A stretch of 64,000 nt of DNA from Pseudonocardia humida (GTDB lineage: Bacteria > Actinomycetota > Actinomycetes > Mycobacteriales > Pseudonocardiaceae): contig NZ_JAGSOV010000024.1 in assembly GCF_023898865.1 (NCBI RefSeq), positions 1 through 64,000 of the forward strand, read 5' to 3'. The stretch's first letter is position 1. Every line of letters starts with the position of its first letter. Positions 42,971 to 51,769 of this stretch are shown piece after piece. The position numbers were made by a program, and so were the translations under genes. The notes under the pieces were generated by a model. That model had not been told where the DNA came from and made no database searches. It worked only from the letters and a program-made list of their open reading frames with translations.

Positions 42971-43972
42971 ATGGTGCGACCCGAGGATGCCGCCCGAACC
43001 GTACGTGTCGTCCCGGTCGACACCGGCGACGCCTTCTGGGACGACGGCACCGCCCTGCGCGCCGCGCTGGCCGAACCGGTGCCCCGCATCCCGCCCGTCT
43101 TCGGCTACGACGAGCGCGGGTCGCAGCTGTTCGAGGCCATCACCGAGCTGCCGACCTACTACCTGACCCGCGTGGAGTGGGACCTGCTGCGCCGGCACGC
43201 CGACGACATCGCCGCCCGCCTCGACACGGACATGCTCGCCGAGATGGGCAGCGGCAGCGCCAAGAAGACCGCCGTGCTGCTCGGTGCCGCCGCGCGCCAC
43301 CGACCGCTGACCTACCTGCCGATCGACGTCAGCCGCGAGATGCTGGAGGCGAGCGGGCGCGCGCTCGTCGAGCAGGTGCCGGGCCTGGACGTCGTCGGGC
43401 TGTGGGGCCGCTACGAGCAGGGGCTCGCGCACCTGCGCTCCGCCGACCGCGACGGCCGGCTGGTGGTGGCGTTCCTGGGCAGCAACATGGGCAACGCCAC
43501 CGACGCCGAGCGCGCCGACCTGCTGGCCGACATCGCCGCCACCCTGCGCCCCGGCGACGGGTTCCTGTTCTCGGTCGACCTGCTCAAGCCCGCGGACGTG
43601 CTCGAGACCGCCTACAACGACCCGCCCGGCCACGACGCCTTCGCCGGGTTCCGACTCAACCACCTGACCCACCTCAACCGCCGCTTCGGCGCCGACTTCG
43701 ACGTCGACCGGTTCCGGCCCCTGGCCCGCTTCGACCCGGGCACCGGCATGGTCGAGGGCCACCTCCACGTCCTGCGCGAGCAGCGGGTCCGGCTGCCCGG
43801 CCTGGACCTCGAGCTGGACCTCGCCCGCGGCGGCTCGATCAACGTCGGGTTCTCGGCCAAGTTCGACCGCGACCGGCTCGCGGCCGAGATCGCCGCGCTC
43901 GGCATGGACGTCGAGCACGAGTGGATCGACCAGCGGTGGCGGTACGCCATCGCGCTCGCCCGCCGCCGGTGA
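42971..43972 (+). CDS. egtD: L-histidine N-alpha-methyltransferase-like protein (EgtD family)
   Basis: A 333-residue DUF2260/EgtD protein. Conserved segments are FGYDERGSQLFEAITELPTY (residues 45-64), EMGSGSAKKTAVLL (motif I), LPIDVSREMLEASG, VAFLGSNMGNATDAERADLL and FLFSVDLLKPADVLETAYND. EgtD trimethylates histidine to hercynine for ergothioneine. The C-terminal EGHLHVLREQ and GGSINVGFSAKFD parts fit. No egtA, egtB or egtC lies next to it, so it could make hercynine alone, work with distant genes, or methylate something related. It is divergent from the HemK-like gene. Confidence 0.85.
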   Translation: MVRPEDAARTVRVVPVDTGDAFWDDGTALRAALAEPVPRIPPVFGYDERGSQLFEAITELPTYYLTRVEWDLLRRHADDIAARLDTDMLAEMGSGSAKKTAVLLGAAARHRPLTYLPIDVSREMLEASGRALVEQVPGLDVVGLWGRYEQGLAHLRSADRDGRLVVAFLGSNMGNATDAERADLLADIAATLRPGDGFLFSVDLLKPADVLETAYNDPPGHDAFAGFRLNHLTHLNRRFGADFDVDRFRPLARFDPGTGMVEGHLHVLREQRVRLPGLDLELDLARGGSINVGFSAKFDRDRLAAEIAALGMDVEHEWIDQRWRYAIALARRR

Positions 43973-44057
43973 CCCCCGAGGGATCGATGCGATCCGCTGC
44001 ATCCGGCACACAAGGCGTCGCCGTGGGCCGGTAGCGTGCCCGGAACGGGCCGCCGCG

Positions 44058-45332
44058 GTGGCGGACGGCGAGGAGGGCGGACGGGTGCGGCACCTCGTTC
44101 CCGGCGCGGCCGCGCGTGCCGCCCGGGAGTCGGCCCCCGAGCCCCCCGTGCTGACCGCGGCCGACCCGGCCTCCTTCGGCTGGACCGTCGTGCACCGGCG
44201 GCTGCCGCGAGCCGCCGAGCAGGCCCGCAACGCCAACCCGTACCTGCCCGAGCAGACCGGAGCGCTCGACCGGCTCGTCGCCGAGCTGTCCGGCGCCGTC
44301 GGCCCCCTCACCGACGACGGCCCGGACACCGCCACCTGGCGCGAGTGGGGCAAGGGCCACGTCGGGAAGGCCTGGGACGAGGTGCCGCTGCTGTGGGCGG
44401 AGACCTTCTTCCACCGCAGGCTGCTCGCCGCGGTCGACTTCTTCGTGCCCGGACCGTGGCACTGGCTCGACCCCTTCGCCCACCTGAAGACGGCCCAACT
44501 GGTCGACCCGCTGCTGCAGGCCGAGCTCGCCGAGCTGGACTGGGTCACCGACGTCGATCCCGACCGCCGCGCACGGGCGCTGCTGATGGCCGCCGTCCGG
44601 GGGGCCCGCGCCGACCTCGGCGTGGCGGCGCACTCGGCCCGGTTCGGGCCCGACGGAGCCGCCGACGAGCCCGACCCGACCCTCGTCGTCGACGACAGCG
44701 CGGCGCTGTGGGAGCTGCTGGCGGCTGGGCCGGCCGTGGTGTGCCTGGTGGTCGACAACGCCGGGCGCGAGCTGCTGGCCGATCTCCTGCTGGTCGACGA
44801 GCTGCTGGAGTCCGGGCGGGCCGGGGAGGTGCTGCTGCACGTGCGGCCCGTGCCGTTCCACGTGGTCGACGCGACCGCGTCCGACGTGGCGGCGGCGCTG
44901 CGCAGGCTCGGCGACGCGGGCGGCTACGCCGCGACCGCGGCCCGCCGGCTGCGGGAGGCCTTCCGCGGCGGGCGCATCCGGCTGCGCACCAGCTGGTTCC
45001 ACGTCGGCCCGCTCGGCTTCGACGCCATGGCGGGCGAGCTGGCCGCCGACGTCTCCGGGGCCGGCCTGACGATCCTCAAGGGCGACCTCAACTACCGGCG
45101 GCTGGTCGGCGACCGGGCCTGGCCGCCCGGCACCGGGCTCGCCCACGCCACCGCCCACCTGCCCGGCCCGGTCGTCGCGCTGCGCACCCTGGAGTCGGAG
45201 GTCGTGGTCGGCGTGCCGGAGGCCAGGACGGCCGAGCTCGACCGCCGCGCGCCGGACTGGCGGATCGCCGGCACGCACGCGCTCGTACAGCTCGTGCCCG
45301 GGCGCGCCGCGTCGGCTGGTCCGGCCGGGTGA
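44058..45332 (+). CDS. DUF89/ARMT1-like damage-control phosphatase
   Basis: A 424-residue protein of the ARMT1/DUF89 family. The metal- and phosphate-binding segments are VVDNAGRELLADLLL (Asp-Asn pair) and LTILKGDLNYRRLVGD (Lys-Gly-Asp-x-N); the RNANPYLPEQ and WGKGHVGKAWDEVPLLWAE helices are also typical. Relatives remove phosphate from harmful sugar phosphates in the cytoplasm. The start is GTG 44058; 85 bp separate it from egtD on the same strand, so the two could share a transcript. Confidence 0.82.
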   Translation: MADGEEGGRVRHLVPGAAARAARESAPEPPVLTAADPASFGWTVVHRRLPRAAEQARNANPYLPEQTGALDRLVAELSGAVGPLTDDGPDTATWREWGKGHVGKAWDEVPLLWAETFFHRRLLAAVDFFVPGPWHWLDPFAHLKTAQLVDPLLQAELAELDWVTDVDPDRRARALLMAAVRGARADLGVAAHSARFGPDGAADEPDPTLVVDDSAALWELLAAGPAVVCLVVDNAGRELLADLLLVDELLESGRAGEVLLHVRPVPFHVVDATASDVAAALRRLGDAGGYAATAARRLREAFRGGRIRLRTSWFHVGPLGFDAMAGELAADVSGAGLTILKGDLNYRRLVGDRAWPPGTGLAHATAHLPGPVVALRTLESEVVVGVPEARTAELDRRAPDWRIAGTHALVQLVPGRAASAGPAG

Positions 45333-45362
45333 AAGCGTCCCGCGACCGTGAGTGAGGGAGCC

Positions 45363-45481
45363 GTGAGCAGCTCGGACACGCCCAGCAGGGCGACCCTGCC
45401 GACTGCCGCGCTGGTCGTCGGCTGGCTGGCCGGGCCGCCCTGATCGCGACGACGGCCGTGCGCCGAGCCCGGGCCTGACTC
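45363..45481 (+). pseudogene. Small single-helix protein with a missing base
   Basis: GTG 45363 (GAGGGAG upstream) begins VSSSDTPSRATLPTAALVVG and then WLAGPP-stop. Adding one G at about 45437 would continue it as AALIATTAVRRARA, ending at TGA 45479: a 39-residue protein with one membrane helix and a basic tail. It may be a real small membrane protein with a sequencing error, or a recent pseudogene. Confidence 0.35.
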
Positions 45482-45581
45482 CCTCGAACGGGGCGCTCGC
45501 CGGGTCCACGTGCCCGGGGCCGCGAATCGCGGCCGCCGCCCGGCCGTACGAACCGGCGAACCGCTGGTGCCCGGTGGCAGG

Positions 45582-46382
45582 GTGACCGGTGTGCAGCCGC
45601 TCACCGGACGTCCCGACGAGCCGGTCGCCGTACCGGCGGTCGTCGCCGCGATGGCGCGGGGTCGGGCGCCCGAGGTGGTGTGGGTCAACGAGCTGGGCGG
45701 CACGACGTTCCGGATCGGTCCGCACTACGTGAAGTGGTCGCCCGCCGGTGCCGGCCTCCCGCCGCTGGCCGGCGAGGTGGCCCGGCTGAGCTGGGCCGCC
45801 CCGTTCACGCCGGTGCCCGAGGTCGTCGAGCACGGCCGCGACGCCGCCGGCGAGTGGATGGTCACCGCCGCGCTGCCGGGCGGCAACGCGGTCGAGCCGC
45901 GCTGGAAGGCCGACCCGCGCACCGCGGTCACCGCACTCGGACGCGGGCTGCGCGCCCTGCACGACGCCCTGCCGGTGGACCGGTGCCCGTTCACCTGGTC
46001 GGCGGCGGACCGGGTCGCGTCGGCGCACCGCAGGTCCGCGGAGCTGGACCCGGCCCGGTGGCACGCGAGCCATCGGGACATCGACGTGGCCGCGGCGCTC
46101 GCCGCCGTGGCCGAACCACCCCCGGTCGACCGCGCCGTCGTCTGCCACGGCGACGCCTGCGCGCCCAACACCCTGCTGACCGACGACGGCGCCTGGAGCG
46201 GCCACGTCGACCTCGGCGCCCTCGGCGTCGCCGACCGCTGGGCCGACCTCGCGGTGGCCACCTGGAGCACGCAGTGGAACTACGGCGACGGGTGGGAGCG
46301 CACCCTGCTCGACGCGTACGGCGTCGAGCCCGACCCCCGGCGCACGGCGTACTACCGGCTGCTGTGGGACCTCGGGCCCTGA
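45582..46382 (+). CDS. APH-family aminoglycoside phosphotransferase-like kinase
   Basis: A 266-residue small-molecule kinase. The catalytic loop is AVVCHGDACAPNTLL (His-Gly-Asp-x4-Asn) and the magnesium site WSGHVDLGALGVADRWADLA (Asp-x-Gly, second Asp after it). The N-lobe has the FRIGPHYVKW lysine strand. Length and motifs are like APH(3')-type enzymes, which phosphorylate aminoglycoside antibiotics, but many chromosomal relatives act on other alcohols. The start is GTG 45582; GTG 45591 is an alternative. Confidence 0.8.
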   Translation: MTGVQPLTGRPDEPVAVPAVVAAMARGRAPEVVWVNELGGTTFRIGPHYVKWSPAGAGLPPLAGEVARLSWAAPFTPVPEVVEHGRDAAGEWMVTAALPGGNAVEPRWKADPRTAVTALGRGLRALHDALPVDRCPFTWSAADRVASAHRRSAELDPARWHASHRDIDVAAALAAVAEPPPVDRAVVCHGDACAPNTLLTDDGAWSGHVDLGALGVADRWADLAVATWSTQWNYGDGWERTLLDAYGVEPDPRRTAYYRLLWDLGP

Positions 46383-46464
46383 CCGCCGTGCCCGGCGCCA
46401 CACCCGTCGGCCCGGACCGGCGCCGTCGGGTCGGGTAGAACTGCGGTGCACCGAGGAGACCGCC

Positions 46465-47358
46465 ATGACCCCACCCCCGAGCCCGTCGGCCCCGCCGGCC
46501 GCGGCGACCGACGCCCCGCGCTGGTTCCGCACCGCGCTCGCCGTCGCGCCGCGGCACCTCGACACCACCGTCGAGGGCTGTCGCGTGCACCTGCGCTGCT
46601 GGGGATCCGCGGAGCTGCCGGGGCTGGTGCTGGTGCACGGCGGCGCCGCGCACTCGGGCTGGTGGGACCACATCGCCCCGTTCTTCGCCGAGACCCACCG
46701 GGTCGTCGCGCTCGACCTGAGCGGGCACGGCGACAGCGGCCGGCGCCCCGACTACGACATGCGGATCTGGGCCGACGAGGTGCTGGCCGCCGCCGCGGCC
46801 GGGGGCATCACCGGGGCGCCGCTCGTCGTCGGGCACAGCATGGGTGGCTGGGTCGCGGCCCAGGTCGGGGTGGAGCACGGCGACCGGGTCGACGGCATCG
46901 CCATCATCGACTCCCCGCTGAACGACCAGCCCCCGGAGGAGGACGGCCTGCGCAGGCGCCGCAGGCAGACCCGGGTCTACCCGTCCCGGGAGGAGATGGT
47001 CGAGCGGTTCCGTACGATGCCCGAGCAGGACGTGCTGCTGCCCTACGTGCGCCGCCACATCGCCGAGCAGTCCGTTCAGACCGCCGACGGCGGCTGGACC
47101 TGGAAGTTCGACCCGACGATGTTCGGCAGGCGCCGGCTGCTGCGCGAGATGCTGCCCCAGCTGCGCTGCCGGGCCGCGTTCATCCGGACCGAGTTCGGTC
47201 TGGTGCCGCCGTCGATGGCCGCCGAGATCGACGCCCTGCTCGGGCACCGGGTGCCGATCGTCGAGCTCCCCGACGCGGGCCACCACCCGATGCTCGACCA
47301 GCCGCTCCCGCTGGTCACCGCACTGCGGATGCTGCTGATGCAGTGGGCCCGCCCCTGA
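46465..47358 (+). CDS. Alpha/beta hydrolase
   Basis: A 297-residue hydrolase: LVLVHGGAAHSGWWDHIAPF oxyanion region, DLSGHGDSG, the elbow GHSMGGW with Ser125, FIRTEFGLVPPSM in the acid region and DAGHHPMLDQP with the catalytic histidine. The 20-residue Pro/Ala head is not a signal peptide. GAGGAG precedes ATG 46465. It follows the APH-like gene by 82 bp on the same strand. Substrate unknown. Confidence 0.85.
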   Translation: MTPPPSPSAPPAAATDAPRWFRTALAVAPRHLDTTVEGCRVHLRCWGSAELPGLVLVHGGAAHSGWWDHIAPFFAETHRVVALDLSGHGDSGRRPDYDMRIWADEVLAAAAAGGITGAPLVVGHSMGGWVAAQVGVEHGDRVDGIAIIDSPLNDQPPEEDGLRRRRRQTRVYPSREEMVERFRTMPEQDVLLPYVRRHIAEQSVQTADGGWTWKFDPTMFGRRRLLREMLPQLRCRAAFIRTEFGLVPPSMAAEIDALLGHRVPIVELPDAGHHPMLDQPLPLVTALRMLLMQWARP

Positions 47359-47387
47359 GGCGTGGCAGCCGCACCGGCGCTCGGGCG

Positions 47388-47522
47388 CTAGTCCAGCCGC
47401 TCCTCGTCGTTGTGCCACCCGGCACCGGAACGGATCTCACCGCGCCGCCGCGACTCCACGCCGACCAGGACGGCGAGCACGACCAGCAGGACGAGTCCGA
47501 CGATCACGACCGCGATGAGCAT
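47388..47522 (-). CDS. Small single-pass membrane protein
   Basis: A 44-residue protein: one hydrophobic helix LIAVVIVGLVLLVVLAVLVG (residues 2-21) followed by a charged tail ESRRRGEIRSGAGWHNDEER. The strict order of helix and amphipathic tail, and the start just downstream of the next gene on the same strand (14 bp), support a real gene. Family not recognised. Confidence 0.5.
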   Translation of the reverse strand: MLIAVVIVGLVLLVVLAVLVGVESRRRGEIRSGAGWHNDEERLD

Positions 47523-47535
47523 GGCGCCGCTCGAT

Positions 47536-48039
47536 TCAGGTGTTGTGGCCGGATGGGCCGGGAGGTCCCTGGGTGCCGCCGCGCGTCGCACGCCGGCGCC
47601 CGCTCGTGCCGGCCACCCAGGTCAGCACCAGCCCGACGACCCCGACGATGATCAGCACCACGAACAGGACGTACTGCCAGGGTTGGTCGCCCAGGAAGTT
47701 CGGCATGACGCCGATGCCGACCGACGCCAGCGTCAGCGTGATCGCCGCCCAGAGCGACGAGCGGGAACCGGGCTCCTCCGCCGCGGGCGGCTCGGCCCGC
47801 AGGCGGTCCTCGAACGCGGCCACCGCCGCTGACACGTCGGCTGAGGTCAGCTCGGGCGTGCGGCCGCTGTCGAGGACGGGTGCCGCCCGCCGGCCGAGCT
47901 CGCCGGCCAGTTCGCGGTCGTAGCGGGCGAGCGCGTTCTGCCACTCCTGACGACCGCCGTCGGTCAGGTACCGCAGGACCGGGTGCGGCTCCTCGGCGGC
48001 CGGACCACGGTTCGCGCCGCGGGCAGGGCTGTTCGGCAT
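47536..48039 (-). CDS. Hypothetical protein with two C-terminal membrane helices
   Basis: A 167-residue protein. Residues 25-90 are a charged helical part (LRYLTDGGRQEWQNALARYD, TSADVSAAVAAFEDRL); residues 100-150 hold two helices, LWAAITLTLASVGIGV and WQYVLFVVLIIVGVVGLVLT, and the tail is Arg/Gly-rich. The layout, a soluble helical domain in front of a helical hairpin, recalls small actinobacterial membrane adaptors, but I cannot name a family. ATG 48039 is favoured (GGGAAGAATG context). It forms a unit with the 44-residue protein. Confidence 0.55.
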   Translation of the reverse strand: MPNSPARGANRGPAAEEPHPVLRYLTDGGRQEWQNALARYDRELAGELGRRAAPVLDSGRTPELTSADVSAAVAAFEDRLRAEPPAAEEPGSRSSLWAAITLTLASVGIGVMPNFLGDQPWQYVLFVVLIIVGVVGLVLTWVAGTSGRRRATRGGTQGPPGPSGHNT

Positions 48040-48325
48040 TCTTCCCACTCCTCGGCTGGTTCCGGGCCTTCCGCGAAGCAACCCAGCGGCCCGGGAACTG
48101 CCAGGTGGAGGCCGGTCACATGGGTGTTCATCCTGTCGAGTAGCTTGGTGCACGCCACCACGACGCACCCAGCGCCGTGGCGGTACGCTGGGTGTCGAGT
48201 CACTTGATGGCGGCATGCTGGCAGCATAGTGCTATGTTGCAACTTGTGCCAAGCGTCACGCTGAGCGCTGGTTGACGGGTAACGATCCGGTCGCTGCGGA
48301 ACGACATGCAGCAGCCGACTGGCAG

Positions 48326-48360
48326 GATCACCGACCACCTCGACGAGGCGGTCGGTGATC
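48326..48360. promoter_or_regulatory. Strong hairpin in the leader of the XRE gene
   Basis: GATCACCGACC and GGTCGGTGATC pair over 11 bp, and CCTC/GAGG inside add four more pairs around a GAC loop. It lies 52 bases before the TTG start at 48413 and could be an attenuator, a terminator for upstream transcription or an operator for the XRE protein itself. Confidence 0.55.
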
Positions 48361-48412
48361 TCCCCATGGGGTGGCCGGGCTGCGGCCCGGTCACGAGGAG
48401 AACGGAACGGAA

Positions 48413-49273
48413 TTGGAAGACCCCGCGGCAATGCGACGCAGGCTCAGAGTCGAGCTGAAGCGCCTTCGGACGGCCGCTGGCAAGACCCAGCGCGACGTCG
48501 CCCAGGCGTTGTACTGGTCGCCGTCCAAGGTGATCCGGATCGAGAGCGGTCAGGTCGGCATCACGGTCACCGACCTGAGGGCCCTCGCCGCGCTGTACGG
48601 GTTGGCCGACGAGGAGCAACTCGCGGCGCTCACCGAGATGGCGCAGGGCTCGAAGCGCCAGCCGTTCGCCGAGTTCCGCGACGTCCTGTCTCCCGACACG
48701 ATCAAGTACTACGGCTACGAGGCGTCCGCATCCCTCATCCGGCAGGTCGAGCCGCTCCTGGTCCCGGGTCTGCTGCAGACCGAGGAGTACACCCGGGCGA
48801 TTCTGCAGTCCTCCAGCAAGATCAGCTCCGAGGAGATCGACCGGATCGTCGAGAGCAGGCGCAACCGCCAGGAGCTGCTCGAGCGCGAGACTCGGCCGGA
48901 GGTATTCGTCCTGCTCGGCGAAGCCGTCTTCCGGCAGGCGGTCGGCGGCGTCGAGGTGATGCGCAGCCAGTTGGAGCACCTGCTCGCGCTCAACGACAAC
49001 GGCGTCGCGTCCATCAGGGTCCTGCCCTTCGAGCTGAATGCGCACGACGGTATGCGTGGTCCGTACGTGCACATGGAGTTCCCCGATGTCGCGGACCCGG
49101 ACGTGGTCTTCCTCGAACACTCGCGAGGCACCTCGTCGTTCAGCGACGACCTCGCGCTGACGGCCGACTACCAGGAGAAGTTCTTCGCCCTCGAGGACAT
49201 CGCGGCACCCGCCAAGGCGTTCCGCACGTATTTCGACCGTGCGATCGACAGCTTCTCGGGAGGTTCCACCTGA
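48413..49273 (+). CDS. XRE-family regulator with DUF5753 (Scr1-type)
   Basis: A 286-residue protein. The Cro/C1 helix-turn-helix is at about 12-65: ELKRLRTAAGKTQRDVAQAL, YWSPSKVIRIESGQVGITV. The remainder is the DUF5753 ligand-like domain: GYEASASLIRQVEPLLVPGL, LQTEEYTRAIL, RRNRQELLERETRPEVFVLL. These regulators pair with a DUF397 gene, as here at 49520, and some act in development or antibiotic control (WhiJ-like). I chose TTG 48413 since GAGGAG lies 12 bases upstream; ATG 48431 and GTG 48371 are alternatives. Confidence 0.85.
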   Translation: MEDPAAMRRRLRVELKRLRTAAGKTQRDVAQALYWSPSKVIRIESGQVGITVTDLRALAALYGLADEEQLAALTEMAQGSKRQPFAEFRDVLSPDTIKYYGYEASASLIRQVEPLLVPGLLQTEEYTRAILQSSSKISSEEIDRIVESRRNRQELLERETRPEVFVLLGEAVFRQAVGGVEVMRSQLEHLLALNDNGVASIRVLPFELNAHDGMRGPYVHMEFPDVADPDVVFLEHSRGTSSFSDDLALTADYQEKFFALEDIAAPAKAFRTYFDRAIDSFSGGST

Positions 49274-49519
49274 CGTCCTAGCCGACAAGAGCAGTCACTA
49301 CCGTGCCGCACCCACCGTGTCAAGGGTGCGGGTGACGAGCCTCCGGACAGCGCACATCTCGATGCTCTGAACCGGGGTCCTCGGTTGCGAAGCCCCCGCT
49401 CAGCGGTGGCATTGCCCTGTGCGGGTGCATACGCTCGCCTGGGAGTGCGGGGGTCGGGAGCCGTGTGGTCACTGCACATGTGCCGCGGGCACGGCTCCTG
49501 CTGACTGGGAGGGCTGTCG

Positions 49520-49732
49520 GTGGGCGGTGAGGGGTCTGGCTGGCGAAAGAGCTCGTACAGCGACACGGATAACTGCGTGGAAGTCAAGCTGTTGCTGGGT
49601 CACGCATTGGTGCGTGATTCCAAGAATCGGCGCGCAGTCGTCCTCGATTTCAGTGTCCCCGAATGGCGGGCGTTTCTCGACGGTGTGCGGTCGGGCGAGT
49701 TCGATCCGGTCCACCACGACCCGCGGCGGTGA
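49520..49732 (+). CDS. DUF397 small partner protein
   Basis: A 70-residue DUF397 protein: GWRKSSYSDTDNCVEVKLLL, then VRDSKNRRAVVLDFSVPEWR and FLDGVRSGEF are the complete family pattern. It follows the XRE/DUF5753 gene by 246 bp. In related pairs the small protein acts with the regulator, sometimes like a toxin-antitoxin or signalling partner. The start is GTG 49520. Confidence 0.9.
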   Translation: MGGEGSGWRKSSYSDTDNCVEVKLLLGHALVRDSKNRRAVVLDFSVPEWRAFLDGVRSGEFDPVHHDPRR

Positions 49733-49740
49733 GCCGCCGC

Positions 49741-49833
49741 GGGGGGGGGGGGGGCCGCCCCCGTGCGGGGGGGGGGGCCCCCCCCCCCCCCCCCCGCGGG
49801 GGGGGGCGCGCGGGGGGGGGGGGGGCCCCCCCC
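49741..49833. repeat. Extreme G/C homopolymer tract
   Basis: Within 93 bases there are runs of 14 G, 11 G, 18 C, 9 G, 14 G and 8 C, broken only by a few bases. It lies between the convergent stops of the DUF397 gene and zwf. The G and C runs could fold on each other as a terminator, but tracts like this are also typical of failed base calling. Confidence 0.85.
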
Positions 49834-49856
49834 GCCACCGTGCCTGGTCGGTGCCC

Positions 49857-51374
49857 CTACCGCTTCTCCCGCCACGACCGCTCGAACGGCAGCCGCCAGG
49901 CGTGCGGGACGATCAGCTGGTGGATGGCGTTCGGGCCCCAGCTGCCCGGCGGGTACGACTTGACCGGCGGCGGGTTCTGCAGCAGCGGCTCTGAGCGCTC
50001 CCACAGGCTCTCGATGCCGTCGGCGGTGGTGAACAGCGTGTGGTCGCCGCGCATGGCGTCGAGCATCAGCCGCTCGTAGGCCTCCAGGACGTCGCCGGCG
50101 CGGTCGGTCTCCTGGGTGGAGAACTGCATGCTCAGCTTGTCCAGCTTCATGCCCGGCCCGGGTCGCTTGCCGTAGTAGGACAGCGAGATCCGAGACTCGT
50201 CGGCCAGGTCGAACGTCAGGTGGTCGGGGCCGGCCTGGCCCACGCCGGAGTCCGCCGGGAACATCGACCGCGGGGCCTCCTTGAACGCGATCGAGATGAT
50301 CCGCTGGCCCTCCGCGAGGCGCTTGCCGGTGCGCAGGTAGAACGGCACGCCCGCCCAGCGCCAGTTGTCCAGGAAGGCGCGCAGCGCGATGAAGGTCTCG
50401 GTGTCCGAGTCGCGGGCCACGCCCTCCAGTTCGCGGTAGCCGCCGAACTGCCCGCGCACCACGTCGGTGGGCATGATCGGCAGCAGCGACCGGAAGACCT
50501 TGTTCTTCTCCTCGCTGATCGCCCGCGGTTCCAGCGCCGTCGGCGGCTCCATCGCCACGAACGCCATGATCTGGAACAGGTGGGTGACGACCATGTCCTT
50601 GTAGGCGCCGGTGGCCTCGTAGAAGTCGGCGCGCCGGTCGAGGCCGAGGGTCTCGGGGACGTCGATCTGGATGTGGTCGATGAAGTTGCGGTTCCAGATC
50701 GGCTCGAACAGCCCGTTGGCGAAGCGCAGCGCCAGTACGTTGAGCGCGGCCTCCTTGCCCAGGAAGTGGTCGATCCGGAAGATCTGGCTCTCGTCGAAGG
50801 TGAGGTGCACGAACCGGTTGAGGGCGACCGCGCTCTCCAGGTCGGTGCCGAACGGCTTCTCCATCACCACCCGCGCGCGGTCGACCAGCTTGGCGTCGTG
50901 CAGCAGGGTGATGACCTCGCGGGCGGCCTTGGGCGGGATGCTGAGGTAGTGCAGCCGGTGCACCTCCTGGCCGTCGCCCAACTCGCGCTCGGCCTCGGCC
51001 ACGGCCCCGGCCAGCGTCTCCGACCCGGACTTGCTGCAGCAGTAGCGCAGGTTCGCGGCGAACGCGTTCCACTGCTCGTCGGTCAGCCGGTGCTTGCCGA
51101 ACTCGGTGATCGCGCTGCGGGCGAACTGCCGGAACTCGTCGTCGGACATCTCCTCGAGCGACGAGCCCACCACCCGGATGTTGGGGGTGAGGGCCGAGGT
51201 CGCCAGGTGCGCGAGCCCCGGCAGCAGCTTGCGCCGCGCCAGATCGCCGGTAGCTCCGAACAGGACGATGACGTGCGGCGGAAGGCTCTCCGGCAGGCGT
51301 CCGTACGGCCGTGAGCCAGGGGCCGGGTAGGCGATGGTCTGCGGCGGGTAGTTGAGCACGCTGAATGGTTGCAC
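49857..51374 (-). CDS. zwf: Glucose-6-phosphate 1-dehydrogenase
   Basis: A 505-residue Zwf, the NADP+-linked first enzyme of the oxidative pentose phosphate pathway. The nucleotide loop is [17 protein letters not shown] (about 37-53) and the active-site segment is [20 protein letters not shown] with the catalytic His-Asp region. MEKPFGTDL and YLRTGKRL are also family marks. GTG 51374 has GGGAGG upstream. The N-terminal 30 residues ([20 protein letters not shown]) are a tail not seen in enterobacterial Zwf. The usual actinobacterial partners tal, tkt and opcA are not adjacent, so this is a separate or second copy. Confidence 0.95.
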   Translation of the reverse strand: MQPFSVLNYPPQTIAYPAPGSRPYGRLPESLPPHVIVLFGATGDLARRKLLPGLAHLATSALTPNIRVVGSSLEEMSDDEFRQFARSAITEFGKHRLTDEQWNAFAANLRYCCSKSGSETLAGAVAEAERELGDGQEVHRLHYLSIPPKAAREVITLLHDAKLVDRARVVMEKPFGTDLESAVALNRFVHLTFDESQIFRIDHFLGKEAALNVLALRFANGLFEPIWNRNFIDHIQIDVPETLGLDRRADFYEATGAYKDMVVTHLFQIMAFVAMEPPTALEPRAISEEKNKVFRSLLPIMPTDVVRGQFGGYRELEGVARDSDTETFIALRAFLDNWRWAGVPFYLRTGKRLAEGQRIISIAFKEAPRSMFPADSGVGQAGPDHLTFDLADESRISLSYYGKRPGPGMKLDKLSMQFSTQETDRAGDVLEAYERLMLDAMRGDHTLFTTADGIESLWERSEPLLQNPPPVKSYPPGSWGPNAIHQLIVPHAWRLPFERSWREKR

Positions 51375-51430
51375 TACCGGGCCTCCCGCGCACCGCTTCG
51401 TCGATCTCCGATGGAGGCTCTTCCCACGTG

Positions 51431-51706
51431 CTACCGCTGGTGCGACGGAGCGTGCCGGGTCGGGACGACGTGCTGGAGGTGCTCGCGGGTCCACTCCCGA
51501 CGGCAGCGGAGCGCGCCGGCGTCGTCGGGCTGCTGCGCCCGCCCCCGCCACCCGCACCGGCAGGCCGGCAGCAAGGCCGTGAACGTGCCGGGGGCGCAGC
51601 GGGTGACGTCGGTCCAGGCGTCGGAGAGGGCGCCGTCGCGGTACCGGCCGACGACGAAGCCGGCGTGGTTCCCGATGCCCTCGTCGGAGCCGCCGATGAA
51701 CAGCAT
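51431..51706 (-). CDS. Hypothetical protein with CxCGWRG motif
   Basis: A 91-residue protein: [20 protein letters not shown], a [20 protein letters not shown] strand part, then CRCGWRG and a Cys/Arg-rich tail. Similar small proteins with this CxCGWRG phrase occur in actinobacteria, with no known role (from memory). The cysteines could bind a metal. It is 56 bp upstream of zwf on the same strand and may be co-transcribed. Confidence 0.6.
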   Translation of the reverse strand: MLFIGGSDEGIGNHAGFVVGRYRDGALSDAWTDVTRCAPGTFTALLPACRCGWRGRAQQPDDAGALRCRREWTREHLQHVVPTRHAPSHQR

Positions 51707-51769
51707 CCGGGCAGTGTGCAGCCGGGCGGTGACCGCCGGTAGCGCCGATCGTCGCATTCGGTGCGGTGG

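Noticed and set aside
42035-44758. 907-codon open frame on the minus strand
   Set aside because: Antisense to EgtD and DUF89 genes for most of its length; only its last 70 codons (CDGSH protein) are real and start at GTG 42247.
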